From: Amycolatopsis marina
Lineage (GTDB): Bacteria; Actinomycetota; Actinomycetes; Mycobacteriales; Pseudonocardiaceae
Assembly (NCBI RefSeq): GCF_900111885.1
Contig: NZ_FOKG01000009.1
Location: 241,241-305,240, forward strand
Direction: 5' to 3'
DNA: 64,000 nt
Positions 8,300 to 16,384 of this stretch are shown piece after piece. Position 1 is the stretch's first letter. Each line of letters begins with the position of its first letter. The position numbers were made by a program, and so were the translations under genes. The notes beneath the pieces are model-generated. The model ran no database searches, was not told where the DNA came from, and saw only the letters and a list, made by a program, of their open reading frames with translations.

Positions 8300-8313
8300 G
8301 AGAACAGATTCTA
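8300..8313. promoter_or_regulatory. Degenerate KstR-like box upstream of the alcohol dehydrogenase
   Basis: GAGAACAGATTCTA keeps the GAAC/TTCT symmetry of the KstR site but has ATT in place of the conserved GTT. It lies in the 103-bp gap between fdxD and the alcohol dehydrogenase and could provide a secondary promoter control. Weak match. Confidence 0.35.
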
Positions 8314-8374
8314 GTCTGTGCCGTGAGACGCGAACCAACGGCGGTTCGCGGGACCCCCCGAGGGAGGCAGTGCG

Positions 8375-9460
8375 GTGAGAGCGGCGGTGCTGAACGCGAT
8401 CGGCGACGACAGGCTCGAGATGCGGGACGACGTCACGACGGTCGACCCGGGGCCGCACGAGGTGCGGATCAGGGTGCGAGCTTCGGGCGTCTGCCACAGC
8501 GACCTCTCGGCCATGGACGGCACCCTCCCCGCGCTCGCGCCGGGCGTCGTAGGACACGAGGGGGCGGGCGAGATCCTCCAGGTCGGGTCCGCGGTCGAAC
8601 ATCTCGCGCCCGGTGACCACGTGACAGTGTCCTTCGTCCCGCCCTGCGGCGCCTGTCCGAGTTGTCTGCGCGGTGAGCCCAACCTGTGCGCGGTGCACGC
8701 GATCGCCGCGTTCACCTCGCCCCGCTTCCGGATCGGCGACACACCGCTGTTCGGCTACGCGGGACTGGGAACCTTCGCCGAGGAGGTGGTGGTTCCCGCG
8801 GCGGGCGCCATCAAGGTGGACCCCGAGGTGCCCTTCGAAACGGCGGCCCTGATCGCGTGCGGCGTGCTGACCGGTGTCGGGGCCGTACTCAACACCGCTC
8901 GCGTCACTCCGGGATCGACGGTCGTGATCATCGGCTGCGGCGGAGTCGGGATCTCGGTGATCCAGGGCGCACGGCTGGCCGGCGCGACCACGATCGTCGC
9001 CGTGGATCCCGTGGTGGGCAAGCACGACATCGCGAAGCGGTTCGGGGCGACACACGCCACCACCCCTGAAGGCCTCGAGGAACTCAAGCAGACCGTGGCG
9101 ACGGAGGGGTTCGACTATGCCTTCGACGTGGTCGGTATCCCCGCCACGATCCGGTCCGCGTGGGACAACGCGCGACGAGGTGGTTCGGTCGTGATTGTCG
9201 GCGCGGGCAAGGGCGATGCCATGGTCGAGTTCAGCGCGCAGGAGCTGTTTCTGCACGACAAGAAGATCCTCGGTTCGTTCTACGGTTCCTCGCACGTGCA
9301 CCGGGACACCGCGCGAATGCTGGCCTTCTGGCGTGCCGGGTTGCTTGATCTCGACGGCATGATCTCCCGCAAACTGGAGTTCGGCGACATCAACGACGGG
9401 CTCGCGTTGTTGCGTACGGGCAGCACCGACGTCATCCGCCAGGTGGTGACGATCGCGTGA
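8375..9460 (+). CDS. Zinc-dependent alcohol dehydrogenase (MDR superfamily)
   Basis: 361 residues. The N-terminal GroES-like domain has catalytic-zinc ligands in GVCHSDLSAMDG and VGHEGAGEI, and a structural-zinc lobe with four cysteines (CGACPSCLRGEPNLC). The nucleotide-binding domain carries VIIGCGGVGISVIQGARLAG, a GxGxxG-type NAD fold. It should oxidise a primary alcohol to an aldehyde; next to an aldehyde dehydrogenase and within a sterol locus, the substrate could be the side-chain C26/C27 alcohol, which is inference. It starts at a GTG preceded by GAGGGAGG and overlaps the next gene by GTGA. Membership of the NDMA-dependent subfamily is possible but not shown. Confidence 0.88.
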   Translation: MRAAVLNAIGDDRLEMRDDVTTVDPGPHEVRIRVRASGVCHSDLSAMDGTLPALAPGVVGHEGAGEILQVGSAVEHLAPGDHVTVSFVPPCGACPSCLRGEPNLCAVHAIAAFTSPRFRIGDTPLFGYAGLGTFAEEVVVPAAGAIKVDPEVPFETAALIACGVLTGVGAVLNTARVTPGSTVVIIGCGGVGISVIQGARLAGATTIVAVDPVVGKHDIAKRFGATHATTPEGLEELKQTVATEGFDYAFDVVGIPATIRSAWDNARRGGSVVIVGAGKGDAMVEFSAQELFLHDKKILGSFYGSSHVHRDTARMLAFWRAGLLDLDGMISRKLEFGDINDGLALLRTGSTDVIRQVVTIA

Positions 9461-10359
9461 GCGCGGGGAACACCGGGCTCGACGGCAGGGTCGCCATCGT
9501 CACCGGCGCCGGTGCCGGCCTCGGCAGGGCCGAGGCGCTGGCGCTGGCCGGGGCGGGAGCTTCGGTGGTCGTCAACGACCTCGGTGACAGCGCGACGACC
9601 GTCGCGGAGGAGATCGAGGCGTTGGGCGGCAAGGCTCTGCCGGTCGCGGGCGACGTGTCCGACTCCGGCTGCGCGGAGGCACTCGTCCGCGCAGCCGCCG
9701 AGCACTTCGGCGGTCTGCACGTGCTGGTGAACAACGCGGGCGTCGTCCGGGACCGGATGTTGTTCAACATGACCGACGAGGACTGGGACACGGTCGTTCG
9801 GGTCCACATGAGGGCGCACTTCCTGTTGTCCCGCAACGCGACGGCCTACTGGCGACAACAGTCCAAAACAGAAGGCGGTCCGGTGTTCGCCCGGGTGGTG
9901 AACACCGCGTCCGAGGCGTTCCTCGTCGGTTCGGAGGGACAGCCGAACTATGCGGCGGCCAAGGCGGGAATCGCGGCCCTCACGGTCGCCACCGCCCGTT
10001 CCTGCGGGCGATACGGCGTACGGGCGAACGCCATCTGCCCACGGGCGCGTACGGCGATGACCGAACAGACCTTCGGTCCCCGTGGTCCCGAGGGAGAGGT
10101 CGATCCACTCTCGCCCGACCACGTGGCGCCCTTCGTCGCGTTCCTGGCGTCACCGGCCGCCGAGCGGATCACCGGCCAGGTCTTCGTCGTGCACGGGGGC
10201 ATGGTCGCACTGCTGAACCCACCCGCCGTACGAGAGCGATTCGACACCGAAGGACCGATGTGGACGGCAGCCGAACTCGCCGAGCGGATCGGCGGCTACT
10301 TCGCCGACCAGGAACCGAGTCAGATGTTCTCCGCACCAGAAATCCTGAACCTCCGCTGA
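9457..10359 (+). CDS. hsd4A: Short-chain dehydrogenase, Hsd4A-like (17-beta-hydroxysteroid dehydrogenase 4 type)
   Basis: 300 residues of the classical SDR fold: cofactor loop TGAGAGLGRAEALAL, NNAGVVRD, and catalytic Y-x-x-x-K in QPNYAAAKAG with an upstream Ser in NTASEAF. It resembles the dehydrogenase domain of the peroxisomal multifunctional enzyme type 2 family, which acts on 3-hydroxyacyl-CoA. M. tuberculosis Hsd4A (Rv3502c), a similar enzyme, sits immediately before yrbE4A. Here an aldehyde dehydrogenase and another SDR come in between. It overlaps the upstream gene by GTGA and probably completes side-chain beta-oxidation. Confidence 0.82.
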   Translation: MSAGNTGLDGRVAIVTGAGAGLGRAEALALAGAGASVVVNDLGDSATTVAEEIEALGGKALPVAGDVSDSGCAEALVRAAAEHFGGLHVLVNNAGVVRDRMLFNMTDEDWDTVVRVHMRAHFLLSRNATAYWRQQSKTEGGPVFARVVNTASEAFLVGSEGQPNYAAAKAGIAALTVATARSCGRYGVRANAICPRARTAMTEQTFGPRGPEGEVDPLSPDHVAPFVAFLASPAAERITGQVFVVHGGMVALLNPPAVRERFDTEGPMWTAAELAERIGGYFADQEPSQMFSAPEILNLR

Positions 10360-10375
10360 TCCGAGGAGCCAGCTC

Positions 10376-11887
10376 ATGACGCTTACCGTGCAGCCGCACC
10401 GCGAGTCGCTCGGCCTGAAGACCGGCCAGCTGTATATCGACGGCCAGTGGGGGCCCGCGAAGGACGGAGCGACCTGGACGCACCAGCATCCGGCCACCGG
10501 CGAGGCCGTCGGGGACTTCGCGGTGGCCGGAGTGGCCGATGTGGACTCCGCGGTCGCCGCGGCTCGCCGCGCTTTCGAGTCGGGCAAGTGGTCCAACTCC
10601 CGAGCGGGAGTCCGGATTTCGGTACTGCACCGGTACGCGAACCTGCTGCGTGAGCACGCCGACGAACTGCGTGGGTTGCAGGCGCTGGACAACTCCGTGC
10701 CGGTGTCCTTCGGCAGCATCTACGCGACCTCGGTCGGAGCCGCCGCCGACGTCTTCGACCACCATGCGGGCTGGGTGGACAAGGTCGGTGGGCAGACACT
10801 GCCGCCATATCAGGGCGGGGACCACCTCGCCATGAGCTTCCGCGAACCGATCGGGGTCGTGGCCGCGATTCTGCCGTGGAACGCGCCGTTCCTGCTGTTC
10901 GCGCAGAAGGTGGCCCCGGCGCTGGCCGCGGGCTGCACCATCGTGCTGAAGCCCTCCGAGTACGCCACGTTCTCGGTGCTGCGCATGGTGGAGCTGCTGA
11001 TCGAGGCGGGCCTGCCGGAGGGGACGCTCAACGTCGTCACCGGGCCCGGCGACCCCGTGGGCGAGGCGCTGATCACGCACCCGGATGTCGACAAGGTGAG
11101 TTTCACCGGCAGCAGGGCGATCGGCAAGCGGATCGTCGAGGCGTCGGCCGGAACACTCAAGCGGGTGTCGCTGGAACTCGGCGGCAAGAGCCCCGCGCTC
11201 GTCTTCGCCGACGCGCCCAACATCGGCCTCGCCGCAGCCACCGTGGTCGGCGCCGTGACGATGGGACTGTCCGGGCAGGCGTGTGTGGCCAACACCAGGG
11301 CCCTCGTGCACCGCGATGTCTACGACGAGTTCCTCGCCGCGGCGCAGGGAATGGCGGCAGGTGTCACCTATGGCGACCCGTTCGACCCCGGCGTGATCTC
11401 CAGTCCCCTGATCAACGAGCGGCAACTGGAACGTGTTCTCGGCTATATCGAGCGCGGTAAGGCCGAGGGAGCCCGGCTGGTCACCGGCGGGGAGCGGCTC
11501 GGCGGCGAGCTCGCCTCGGGCAACTTCGTCGGCCCCACGATCTTCGCCGACGTGGAGAACTCCTCGACCATCGCGCAGGAGGAGATCTTCGGTCCGGTGC
11601 TTGCCGTCGTCCCCTTCAGTGACGAGGACGAGGCCATCCGGCTGGCCAACGACACCGAGTACGGCCTTGGTGCCGGGCTGTTTACCTCGGATGTGCAACG
11701 CGCTTTCCGCGTGTCGCGTCGCCTCAGGGTGGGCACGATCGGTATCAACGGGTTCCAGATCGAGCCGCACCTGCCCTTCGGCGGGTTCAAACAGTCCGGT
11801 CTCGGCAGGGAGGGCGGCCAGTCCGCCTTCGAGGCCTACACCGAACTGAAGACGGTAATGATGCCGTTGACGGACGAGATGATGTAG
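10376..11887 (+). CDS. NAD(P)-dependent aldehyde dehydrogenase
   Basis: 503 residues, full-length for the ALDH superfamily. Landmarks are ILPWNAPFLLFAQKVAPAL, the nucleotide-loop SFTGSRAIGKRI, the general base Glu267 in LELGGKSP, and the nucleophile Cys303 in SGQACVANTR. It should convert an aldehyde to the acid, the step after the neighbouring alcohol dehydrogenase, which would supply a carboxylate for FadD-type activation. It follows hsd4A by 16 bases with GAGGAG as ribosome site. The last 24 bases of the gene are repeated 165 bases downstream (see the 11862-12081 entry). Confidence 0.9.
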   Translation: MTLTVQPHRESLGLKTGQLYIDGQWGPAKDGATWTHQHPATGEAVGDFAVAGVADVDSAVAAARRAFESGKWSNSRAGVRISVLHRYANLLREHADELRGLQALDNSVPVSFGSIYATSVGAAADVFDHHAGWVDKVGGQTLPPYQGGDHLAMSFREPIGVVAAILPWNAPFLLFAQKVAPALAAGCTIVLKPSEYATFSVLRMVELLIEAGLPEGTLNVVTGPGDPVGEALITHPDVDKVSFTGSRAIGKRIVEASAGTLKRVSLELGGKSPALVFADAPNIGLAAATVVGAVTMGLSGQACVANTRALVHRDVYDEFLAAAQGMAAGVTYGDPFDPGVISSPLINERQLERVLGYIERGKAEGARLVTGGERLGGELASGNFVGPTIFADVENSSTIAQEEIFGPVLAVVPFSDEDEAIRLANDTEYGLGAGLFTSDVQRAFRVSRRLRVGTIGINGFQIEPHLPFGGFKQSGLGREGGQSAFEAYTELKTVMMPLTDEMM

Positions 11888-12081
11888 GAGCCAGACATGA
11901 GAACAGGCACGCGTGCGCCCGCAGGGCTCGCGAATGCGGCGGTAGGCCGCCGGAGTGCGAAGTCCTGGTGCGAACGTGGGCCTAGGCCTGGCGACGCGTT
12001 CGTCGATCGCGTGCTTGAAAGAACACTGCCGTTGACGGACGAGATGATGTAGGCGGCGGGAAAAGCCAGTAGGAGCCAGAC
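11862..12081. repeat. Duplicated 3' end of the aldehyde dehydrogenase flanking a 114-bp inverted-repeat insert
   Basis: An exact 27-bp direct repeat containing the ALDH stop codon is at 11862-11888 and again at 12027-12053. The adjoining TAGGAGCCAGAC recurs at 11885-11896 and 12070-12081. Between the long copies lies a segment with ends CAGGCACGCG (11904-11913) and CGCGTGCTTG (12008-12017), inverted at 9 of 10 positions. The arrangement looks like an insertion that copied the gene end, or a tandem duplication later filled. The 230-bp ALDH-SDR gap holds no other recognisable gene. Confidence 0.7.
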
Positions 12082-12117
12082 CAGGCGGTGCGGTAGCGAC
12101 TTCCCGGAAGGACAGGT

Positions 12118-12879
12118 ATGGGCAGGCTCGAGGGCAAGGTCGCCCTGGTGACGGGCGCGGCGCGGGGGCAGGGTGCCGCGACCGTTCGCCGTTTCGTTGC
12201 CGAGGGGGCACGTGTGCTGATCGCCGACGTCGCCGACGAGGCGGGTAAGCGACTCGCGGACGATCTGGGCGACGCGGCCGTCTACCAGCATCTCGACGTC
12301 GGGGCCGAGGACGACTGGGCGGTCGCCATCGAGCGGGTGCTCGACGAGTTCGGCACCGTGGACGTGCTGGTCAACAACGCGGGCATACTGCACTTCTCGC
12401 AACTGGGCGAGACCAAGCTCGCCGACTACGAGCGCGTCATCAGGGTCAACCAGATCGGGGCGTTTCTCGGCATGCGTTCGGTCGTTGAGCCTATGTCCGC
12501 CGCGGGCGGCGGCTCGATCGTCAACGTGTCCTCTGTGGAGGGGCTGGCCGGAATGCCGTTCCTCGTCGCCTACACGGCGAGCAAGTTCGCGATCCGTGGC
12601 ATGACGAAGGTCGCCGCACTCGAACTCGGCGATCGCGGCATCAGGGTCAACTCCCTGCATCCGGGGATGATCGACACCAAGATGGTGCAGGACGCGGCGG
12701 GCGGACACGAGGTGGACCTGTCCCGTGTCGGCCGCAAGGTCGCACTCGGCCGGGTCGGGCAGCCGGAGGAGATCGCCGGTCTGGCATTGTTCCTGGCCAG
12801 CGACGACAGCTCCTACTGCACCGGCTCCGAATTCGTCGCGGACGGGGGAGCGACGGCTACGCACGCGTTGAAGATCTGA
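12118..12879 (+). CDS. Short-chain dehydrogenase/reductase, hydroxysteroid dehydrogenase-like
   Basis: 253 residues, classical SDR: TGAARGQGAATVRRF cofactor loop, NNAGILHFSQLGE, Ser in NVSSVEG, and catalytic YTASK. The N-terminus (GRLEGKVALVTGAARGQG) resembles actinobacterial 3-alpha or 20-beta hydroxysteroid dehydrogenases such as FabG3. Position between the aldehyde dehydrogenase and yrbE4A fits a steroid ring or side-chain oxidation, but the exact carbon acted on cannot be read from sequence. GGAAGGA precedes the ATG. About 200 bases to yrbE4A contain no convincing gene; a 62-codon frame there lacks support. Confidence 0.85.
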   Translation: MGRLEGKVALVTGAARGQGAATVRRFVAEGARVLIADVADEAGKRLADDLGDAAVYQHLDVGAEDDWAVAIERVLDEFGTVDVLVNNAGILHFSQLGETKLADYERVIRVNQIGAFLGMRSVVEPMSAAGGGSIVNVSSVEGLAGMPFLVAYTASKFAIRGMTKVAALELGDRGIRVNSLHPGMIDTKMVQDAAGGHEVDLSRVGRKVALGRVGQPEEIAGLALFLASDDSSYCTGSEFVADGGATATHALKI

Positions 12880-13080
12880 GAGGGCGGCGGCTGTGAACTG
12901 CGGATTGCGAGATCATGGTGATTCGTGGAACTCGGCCGACGTAGTCCCGCTATCGAGGCGACAGGGCGTCACGCAGCAGAACTGGACTGTCCCTGGGAAT
13001 CGGAGCCCTGGCGACTCGATCGCGAACCCGAGTTTGCAGACAGGCACTGAGCCAGAGTCAGAACCGGTGGCGGAGGAGTG

Positions 13081-13875
13081 ATGGGCAGCGGTACCACGAG
13101 CATCACCTTTCCCGGCGCCGGTGCGCTGATCCAGGTGGGTCGGCTCTCGACCCTGTCCTGGGAAGTACTGCGCGCGATCCCGCGCAGACCCTTCCAGTTC
13201 CGCGAATGGATCCAGCAGTGCTGGTTCTTCGCCAGTGTGACCATTCTGCCGACGGCGCTGGTCGCGATTCCCTTCGGCGCGGTTATCGCCCTGCAGCTCG
13301 GCTCGCTGACCCAGCAGATCGGTGCCCAGTCGTTCACCGGCGCAGCGAGCGCTCTCGCGATCGTGCAGCAGGCGAGTCCGCTGATCACCGCACTGCTGGT
13401 CGCCGGAGCCGGGGGCAGCGCGGTCTGCGCGGACATCGGTGCCCGCAAGATCCGCGAGGAGATCGACGCGATGGAGGTGCTGGGAGTCAACCCCATCCAG
13501 CGCCTGATCGTGCCGAGGGTGCTGGCCGCGATGGTGGTTTCGGTGCTGCTCAACGGATTGGTGAGTGTCGTCGGTGTGCTGGGCGGCTACTTCTTCAACG
13601 TCGTGATGCAGGGCGGCACTCCCGGCGCATACCTGGCCAGCTTCAACGCGCTGGCCCAACTGCCGGACCTGTGGGTCAGCGAGATCAAGGCGCTGCTGTA
13701 CGGATTCGTCGCGGGCGTGGTGGCCGCGTTCCGTGGCCTGAACCCGTCCGGCGGCCCGAAGGGCGTCGGCGACGCGGTGAACCAGGCCGTGGTCATCACC
13801 TTCCTGCTGCTGTTCCTGATCAACGTCGTGCTGACCGCGATTTACCTCCAGATCATCCCGCCGAAGGCGCTGTGA
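13081..13875 (+). CDS. yrbE4A: Mce4 transporter permease YrbE4A
   Basis: An integral membrane permease (MlaE/YrbE family) of 264 residues, with about five or six hydrophobic segments and the conserved cytoplasmic coupling helix EEIDAMEVLGVNPIQRLIVPR, where the ATPase docks. With YrbE4B it forms the inner-membrane part of the Mce sterol importer; the ATPase (MceG) is normally encoded elsewhere and is absent here. The ATG at 13081 is preferred over the GTG at 13078 because the GGAGGAG ribosome site ends at 13078. The 3' end takes part in a short junction duplication with yrbE4B. Confidence 0.93.
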   Translation: MGSGTTSITFPGAGALIQVGRLSTLSWEVLRAIPRRPFQFREWIQQCWFFASVTILPTALVAIPFGAVIALQLGSLTQQIGAQSFTGAASALAIVQQASPLITALLVAGAGGSAVCADIGARKIREEIDAMEVLGVNPIQRLIVPRVLAAMVVSVLLNGLVSVVGVLGGYFFNVVMQGGTPGAYLASFNALAQLPDLWVSEIKALLYGFVAGVVAAFRGLNPSGGPKGVGDAVNQAVVITFLLLFLINVVLTAIYLQIIPPKAL

Positions 13876-13951
13876 CATGAACGTTTCCGCAAGGCGCGGC
13901 TGCCCGGCCGACCACAGTGACAGACGACCAGCGAGAGGCGCTGTGTCATGA
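13865..13951 (+). repeat. Direct duplication of the yrbE4A stop / yrbE4B start junction
   Basis: AGGCGCTGTGACATGA (13865-13880, spanning the yrbE4A stop) and AGGCGCTGTGTCATGA (13936-13951, spanning the yrbE4B start) match at 15 of 16 positions with a 71-bp period. The likely ancestral state is one overlapping TGACATGA-type junction that was duplicated, leaving a 55-bp noncoding insert. The first copy still has an ATG, but it has no following frame. Confidence 0.6.
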
Positions 13952-14805
13952 GCACTCCTGTCGGCGAGCAGCGGGTGTCCGACCGGGCACTGGAGATCAT
14001 CGCGCGGCCCGGTGCGGGCCTCGAGGGGTTCGGCGCGCAGCTGTCGTTCTACATCCGCGCGCTGGCCTGGACCCCGCGCACCCTTCGCCGCTACGGCAGG
14101 GAATACCTGCGGTTGCTCACCGAGGTGTCGTTCGGGACCGGCGCGCTGGCGGTGATCGGCGGGACGCTTGGCGTGATGATCGGCATGACGCTGTTCACCG
14201 GGCTGATCGTGGGCCTGCAGGGGTACTCGGCGCTGAACCAACTCGGGACGGCGGCGCTGACCGGCTTCATCTCCGCCTACTTCAACACCCGTGAGGTCGC
14301 ACCGCTGTCGGCGGGACTGGCGCTCTCGGCGACGGTCGGCTGCGGTTTCACCGCCCAGCTCGGGGCCATGCGGATCTCCGAGGAGATTGACGCGCTCGAG
14401 GTCATGGGAGTGCCGAGCATGCCCTACCTGGTCACGACGAGGGTGCTCGCCGGTGTCACCGCGGTGATTCCGCTCTACGCTGTCGGCCTGCTGTCGTCGT
14501 ACCTCGCATCCCGGCAGATCACCATCTGGTTCTACGGGCAGTCGGCGGGCACCTATGACCACTACTTCAATCTTTTCCTGCCCGCTGAGGACGTGCTGTG
14601 GTCCTTCGGCAAAGTGATCATCTTCAGCGTGCTGGTGATCCTGTCGCACTGTTACTACGGCTACACCGCGCGCGGCGGCCCGGCCGGAGTGGGGATCGCC
14701 GTCGGCAGGGCCGTGCGCACCGCGATCGTGCTGATCGCCGTGCTCGACTTCTTCCTGAGCCTGGCGATCTGGGGCTCCAGCACCACCGTGCGGATCTCGG
14801 GATGA
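13948..14805 (+). CDS. yrbE4B: Mce4 transporter permease YrbE4B
   Basis: A 285-residue YrbE/MlaE permease with hydrophobic segments through TGALAVIGGTLGVMIGMTLF and the C-terminal VLIAVLDFFLSLAIWG. The coupling motif EEIDALEVMGVPSMPYLVTTRVLAG parallels that of YrbE4A. It pairs with YrbE4A as the heteromeric membrane channel of the Mce4 importer. The ATG at 13948 lies in the second copy of the duplicated gene junction. A 190-bp gap to mce4A holds a small inverted-repeat element. Confidence 0.93.
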   Translation: MSTPVGEQRVSDRALEIIARPGAGLEGFGAQLSFYIRALAWTPRTLRRYGREYLRLLTEVSFGTGALAVIGGTLGVMIGMTLFTGLIVGLQGYSALNQLGTAALTGFISAYFNTREVAPLSAGLALSATVGCGFTAQLGAMRISEEIDALEVMGVPSMPYLVTTRVLAGVTAVIPLYAVGLLSSYLASRQITIWFYGQSAGTYDHYFNLFLPAEDVLWSFGKVIIFSVLVILSHCYYGYTARGGPAGVGIAVGRAVRTAIVLIAVLDFFLSLAIWGSSTTVRISG

Positions 14806-14811
14806 CGGGGA

Positions 14812-14968
14812 GGGATATGCAGAACCGACTCAGCGACCGCGGGCCGTTAGGCCCGTTGACAGAGCGGCGCGTCAGCGCCTCCTCCAGGGGTGGTGGCTGG
14901 GCGACGGGCGGGAGGTCGGTGCAGCTCGCGGCATCGGCGACGCATGTTACGGAACTGAATAGCCCGAC
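14812..14968. repeat. Small inverted-repeat element, copy 2 (157 bp), between yrbE4B and mce4A
   Basis: The ends are GGGATATGCA (14812-14821) and TGAATAGCCC (14956-14965), inverted at 8 of 10 positions. Read on the minus strand it begins GTCGGGCTATTCA, matching 12 of 13 bases of the left end of the element at 6651. It ends with CAACGGGCC... followed by TCGGTTCTGCATATC, resembling the CAACGGGGGCC...CGAGTTGTGCATAAC end of the 24988-25126 element. It is therefore a reversed, diverged family member. It sits right after a GGGGAGGGAT-ATG that may be the displaced original mce4A translation start. Confidence 0.55.
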
Positions 14969-14995
14969 CATTGAATACGACGCGGGGGAGGTGGG

Positions 14996-16384
14996 ATGGC
15001 CATGGACATGACACCGGCACGGCGCACCCTGCTGCAACGCCTGCGGCACCAGGTACTCGGCCTGGCCTTTCTGGTCGTGGTCGCGTTGTTCTTCACCACG
15101 ACCGTCGCGATCTACAACAAGGCCTTCACCGAGTACGTCGGCGTCCAGCTCGAGACCGACCACGTCGGGAACCAGATGCGCGCGGGTGCGGACGTGAAGG
15201 TGCGGGGCATGCTCGTCGGGGAGGTGCGCGGTATCGAGACCACGGGCGAGCACGCGGTGCTGCAACTCGCGATCCAGCCGGAGAAGACCGACGTGATCCC
15301 GGCCGACGTCTCGGCGAGGCTGCTGCCCAAGACCCTGTTCGGCGAACGCTACGTCGCCCTCCAACTCCCGGAGGACGCCTCGGGCAGGCGCATCGCCGAC
15401 GGTGACGTGATCGGGCAGGACCGCAGCAGCACGGCGATCGAACTGGAGGAGGTACTCGGCAACGTCCTTCCGCTGTTGCGGTCGGTGCAGCCGCAAAAGT
15501 TGTCCAGCACCCTCGGCGCGGTGTCGACCGCACTGGAGGGCAGGGGCGAGCAACTGGGTACCACCCTGACCCAGCTCTCCGGATATCTCGGCGAACTCAC
15601 CCCGTCGCTGCCCGACCTCAGCGCGGACATCAGCGCGGTGGCCGACGTCGCCGACACCTACGACCGCGCCGCGCCGGACTTCCTCGCCGCCCTCGCCGAT
15701 CTCACGACCACCACGAAAACCCTGGTGGAGCAGCGTGCGCAGCTCGCCAGCCTGTTCGCCTCGGTCAGCACGGCCTCGACGGACCTGACGAACTTCCTCG
15801 AAGTCAACAAGGACAACCTGATCGACCTCACCGCGACGGCTCAGCCGACCCTCGACGTGCTGGCGAAGTACGCGCCGGAGTACCCGTGCCTGCTCAAGCA
15901 GCTCGCGGACTCGATTCCCGCGGCGGAGGCCGCCTTCGGGGCGGGCACGGACGAGATGAACCATGTGAACATCCGGTTCACGGCGAGCAGGGGCAAGTAT
16001 CTCCCTGGCGTCGACGAGCCGCGTTATGACGACAAGCGCGGTCCCCGGTGCTATCCGCAGGTGCCCGCACCGGGCCGCTGGCCGCAGTATCCCCCAGGCG
16101 GCCCGATCAAGGACGGGTCGAGCCATCCGCCGCCGCCCAAGTCGCCCGACGGGACCCTGCCCGGCCCTGTCGGCGGGCTCGACACCGGATTCGAGAACCT
16201 GCCAGCGGCCGGCGGGGGGTCGGCCGGTGCGGGCGTGCCCTCACTGGCGAACTCCCCAGAGGAACGCAGGCTGATCGCCGCACTGCGGGCAGGCCAGACG
16301 GGTGTCTCGCCGGACGAGGTGCCGGGTTGGTCGACCCTGCTGCTCGGACCGCTCTACCGCGGAGCTGAGGTGACCGTCGAATGA
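14996..16384 (+). CDS. mce4A: Mce4A, substrate-binding component of the sterol importer
   Basis: 462 residues: one N-terminal membrane anchor (LGLAFLVVVALFFTTTVAIYN), an MlaD/MCE beta-barrel domain (about residues 45-125, containing VKVRGMLVGEVRGIE), a helical tunnel-forming region to about residue 320, and a Pro/Gly-rich tail specific to the A subunit. In mycobacterial Mce complexes six different MCE proteins form a hexameric periplasmic tube that carries lipid to the permease. The ATG at 14996 has GGGGGAGG five bases upstream. It overlaps mce4B by ATGA. Assignment to Mce4, rather than another Mce set, rests on the neighbouring fadE26/fadE27/fadD17 and KstR operator. Confidence 0.92.
   Translation: MAMDMTPARRTLLQRLRHQVLGLAFLVVVALFFTTTVAIYNKAFTEYVGVQLETDHVGNQMRAGADVKVRGMLVGEVRGIETTGEHAVLQLAIQPEKTDVIPADVSARLLPKTLFGERYVALQLPEDASGRRIADGDVIGQDRSSTAIELEEVLGNVLPLLRSVQPQKLSSTLGAVSTALEGRGEQLGTTLTQLSGYLGELTPSLPDLSADISAVADVADTYDRAAPDFLAALADLTTTTKTLVEQRAQLASLFASVSTASTDLTNFLEVNKDNLIDLTATAQPTLDVLAKYAPEYPCLLKQLADSIPAAEAAFGAGTDEMNHVNIRFTASRGKYLPGVDEPRYDDKRGPRCYPQVPAPGRWPQYPPGGPIKDGSSHPPPPKSPDGTLPGPVGGLDTGFENLPAAGGGSAGAGVPSLANSPEERRLIAALRAGQTGVSPDEVPGWSTLLLGPLYRGAEVTVE

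Noticed and set aside
12893..13081. A 62-codon frame between the short-chain dehydrogenase and yrbE4A
   Set aside because: No ribosome site, no recognisable family, composition unlike neighbouring proteins, and it overlaps the yrbE4A start in another frame.
12913..14649. A 578-codon antisense frame across yrbE4A/yrbE4B
   Set aside because: Arg/Gln/His-rich composition without motifs; both permeases on the other strand are clear.
14817..15011. A 65-codon frame from a strong ribosome site (MQNRLSDRG...)
   Set aside because: It lies within the inverted-repeat element and runs out of frame into mce4A; more likely the relic of a displaced start than a gene.
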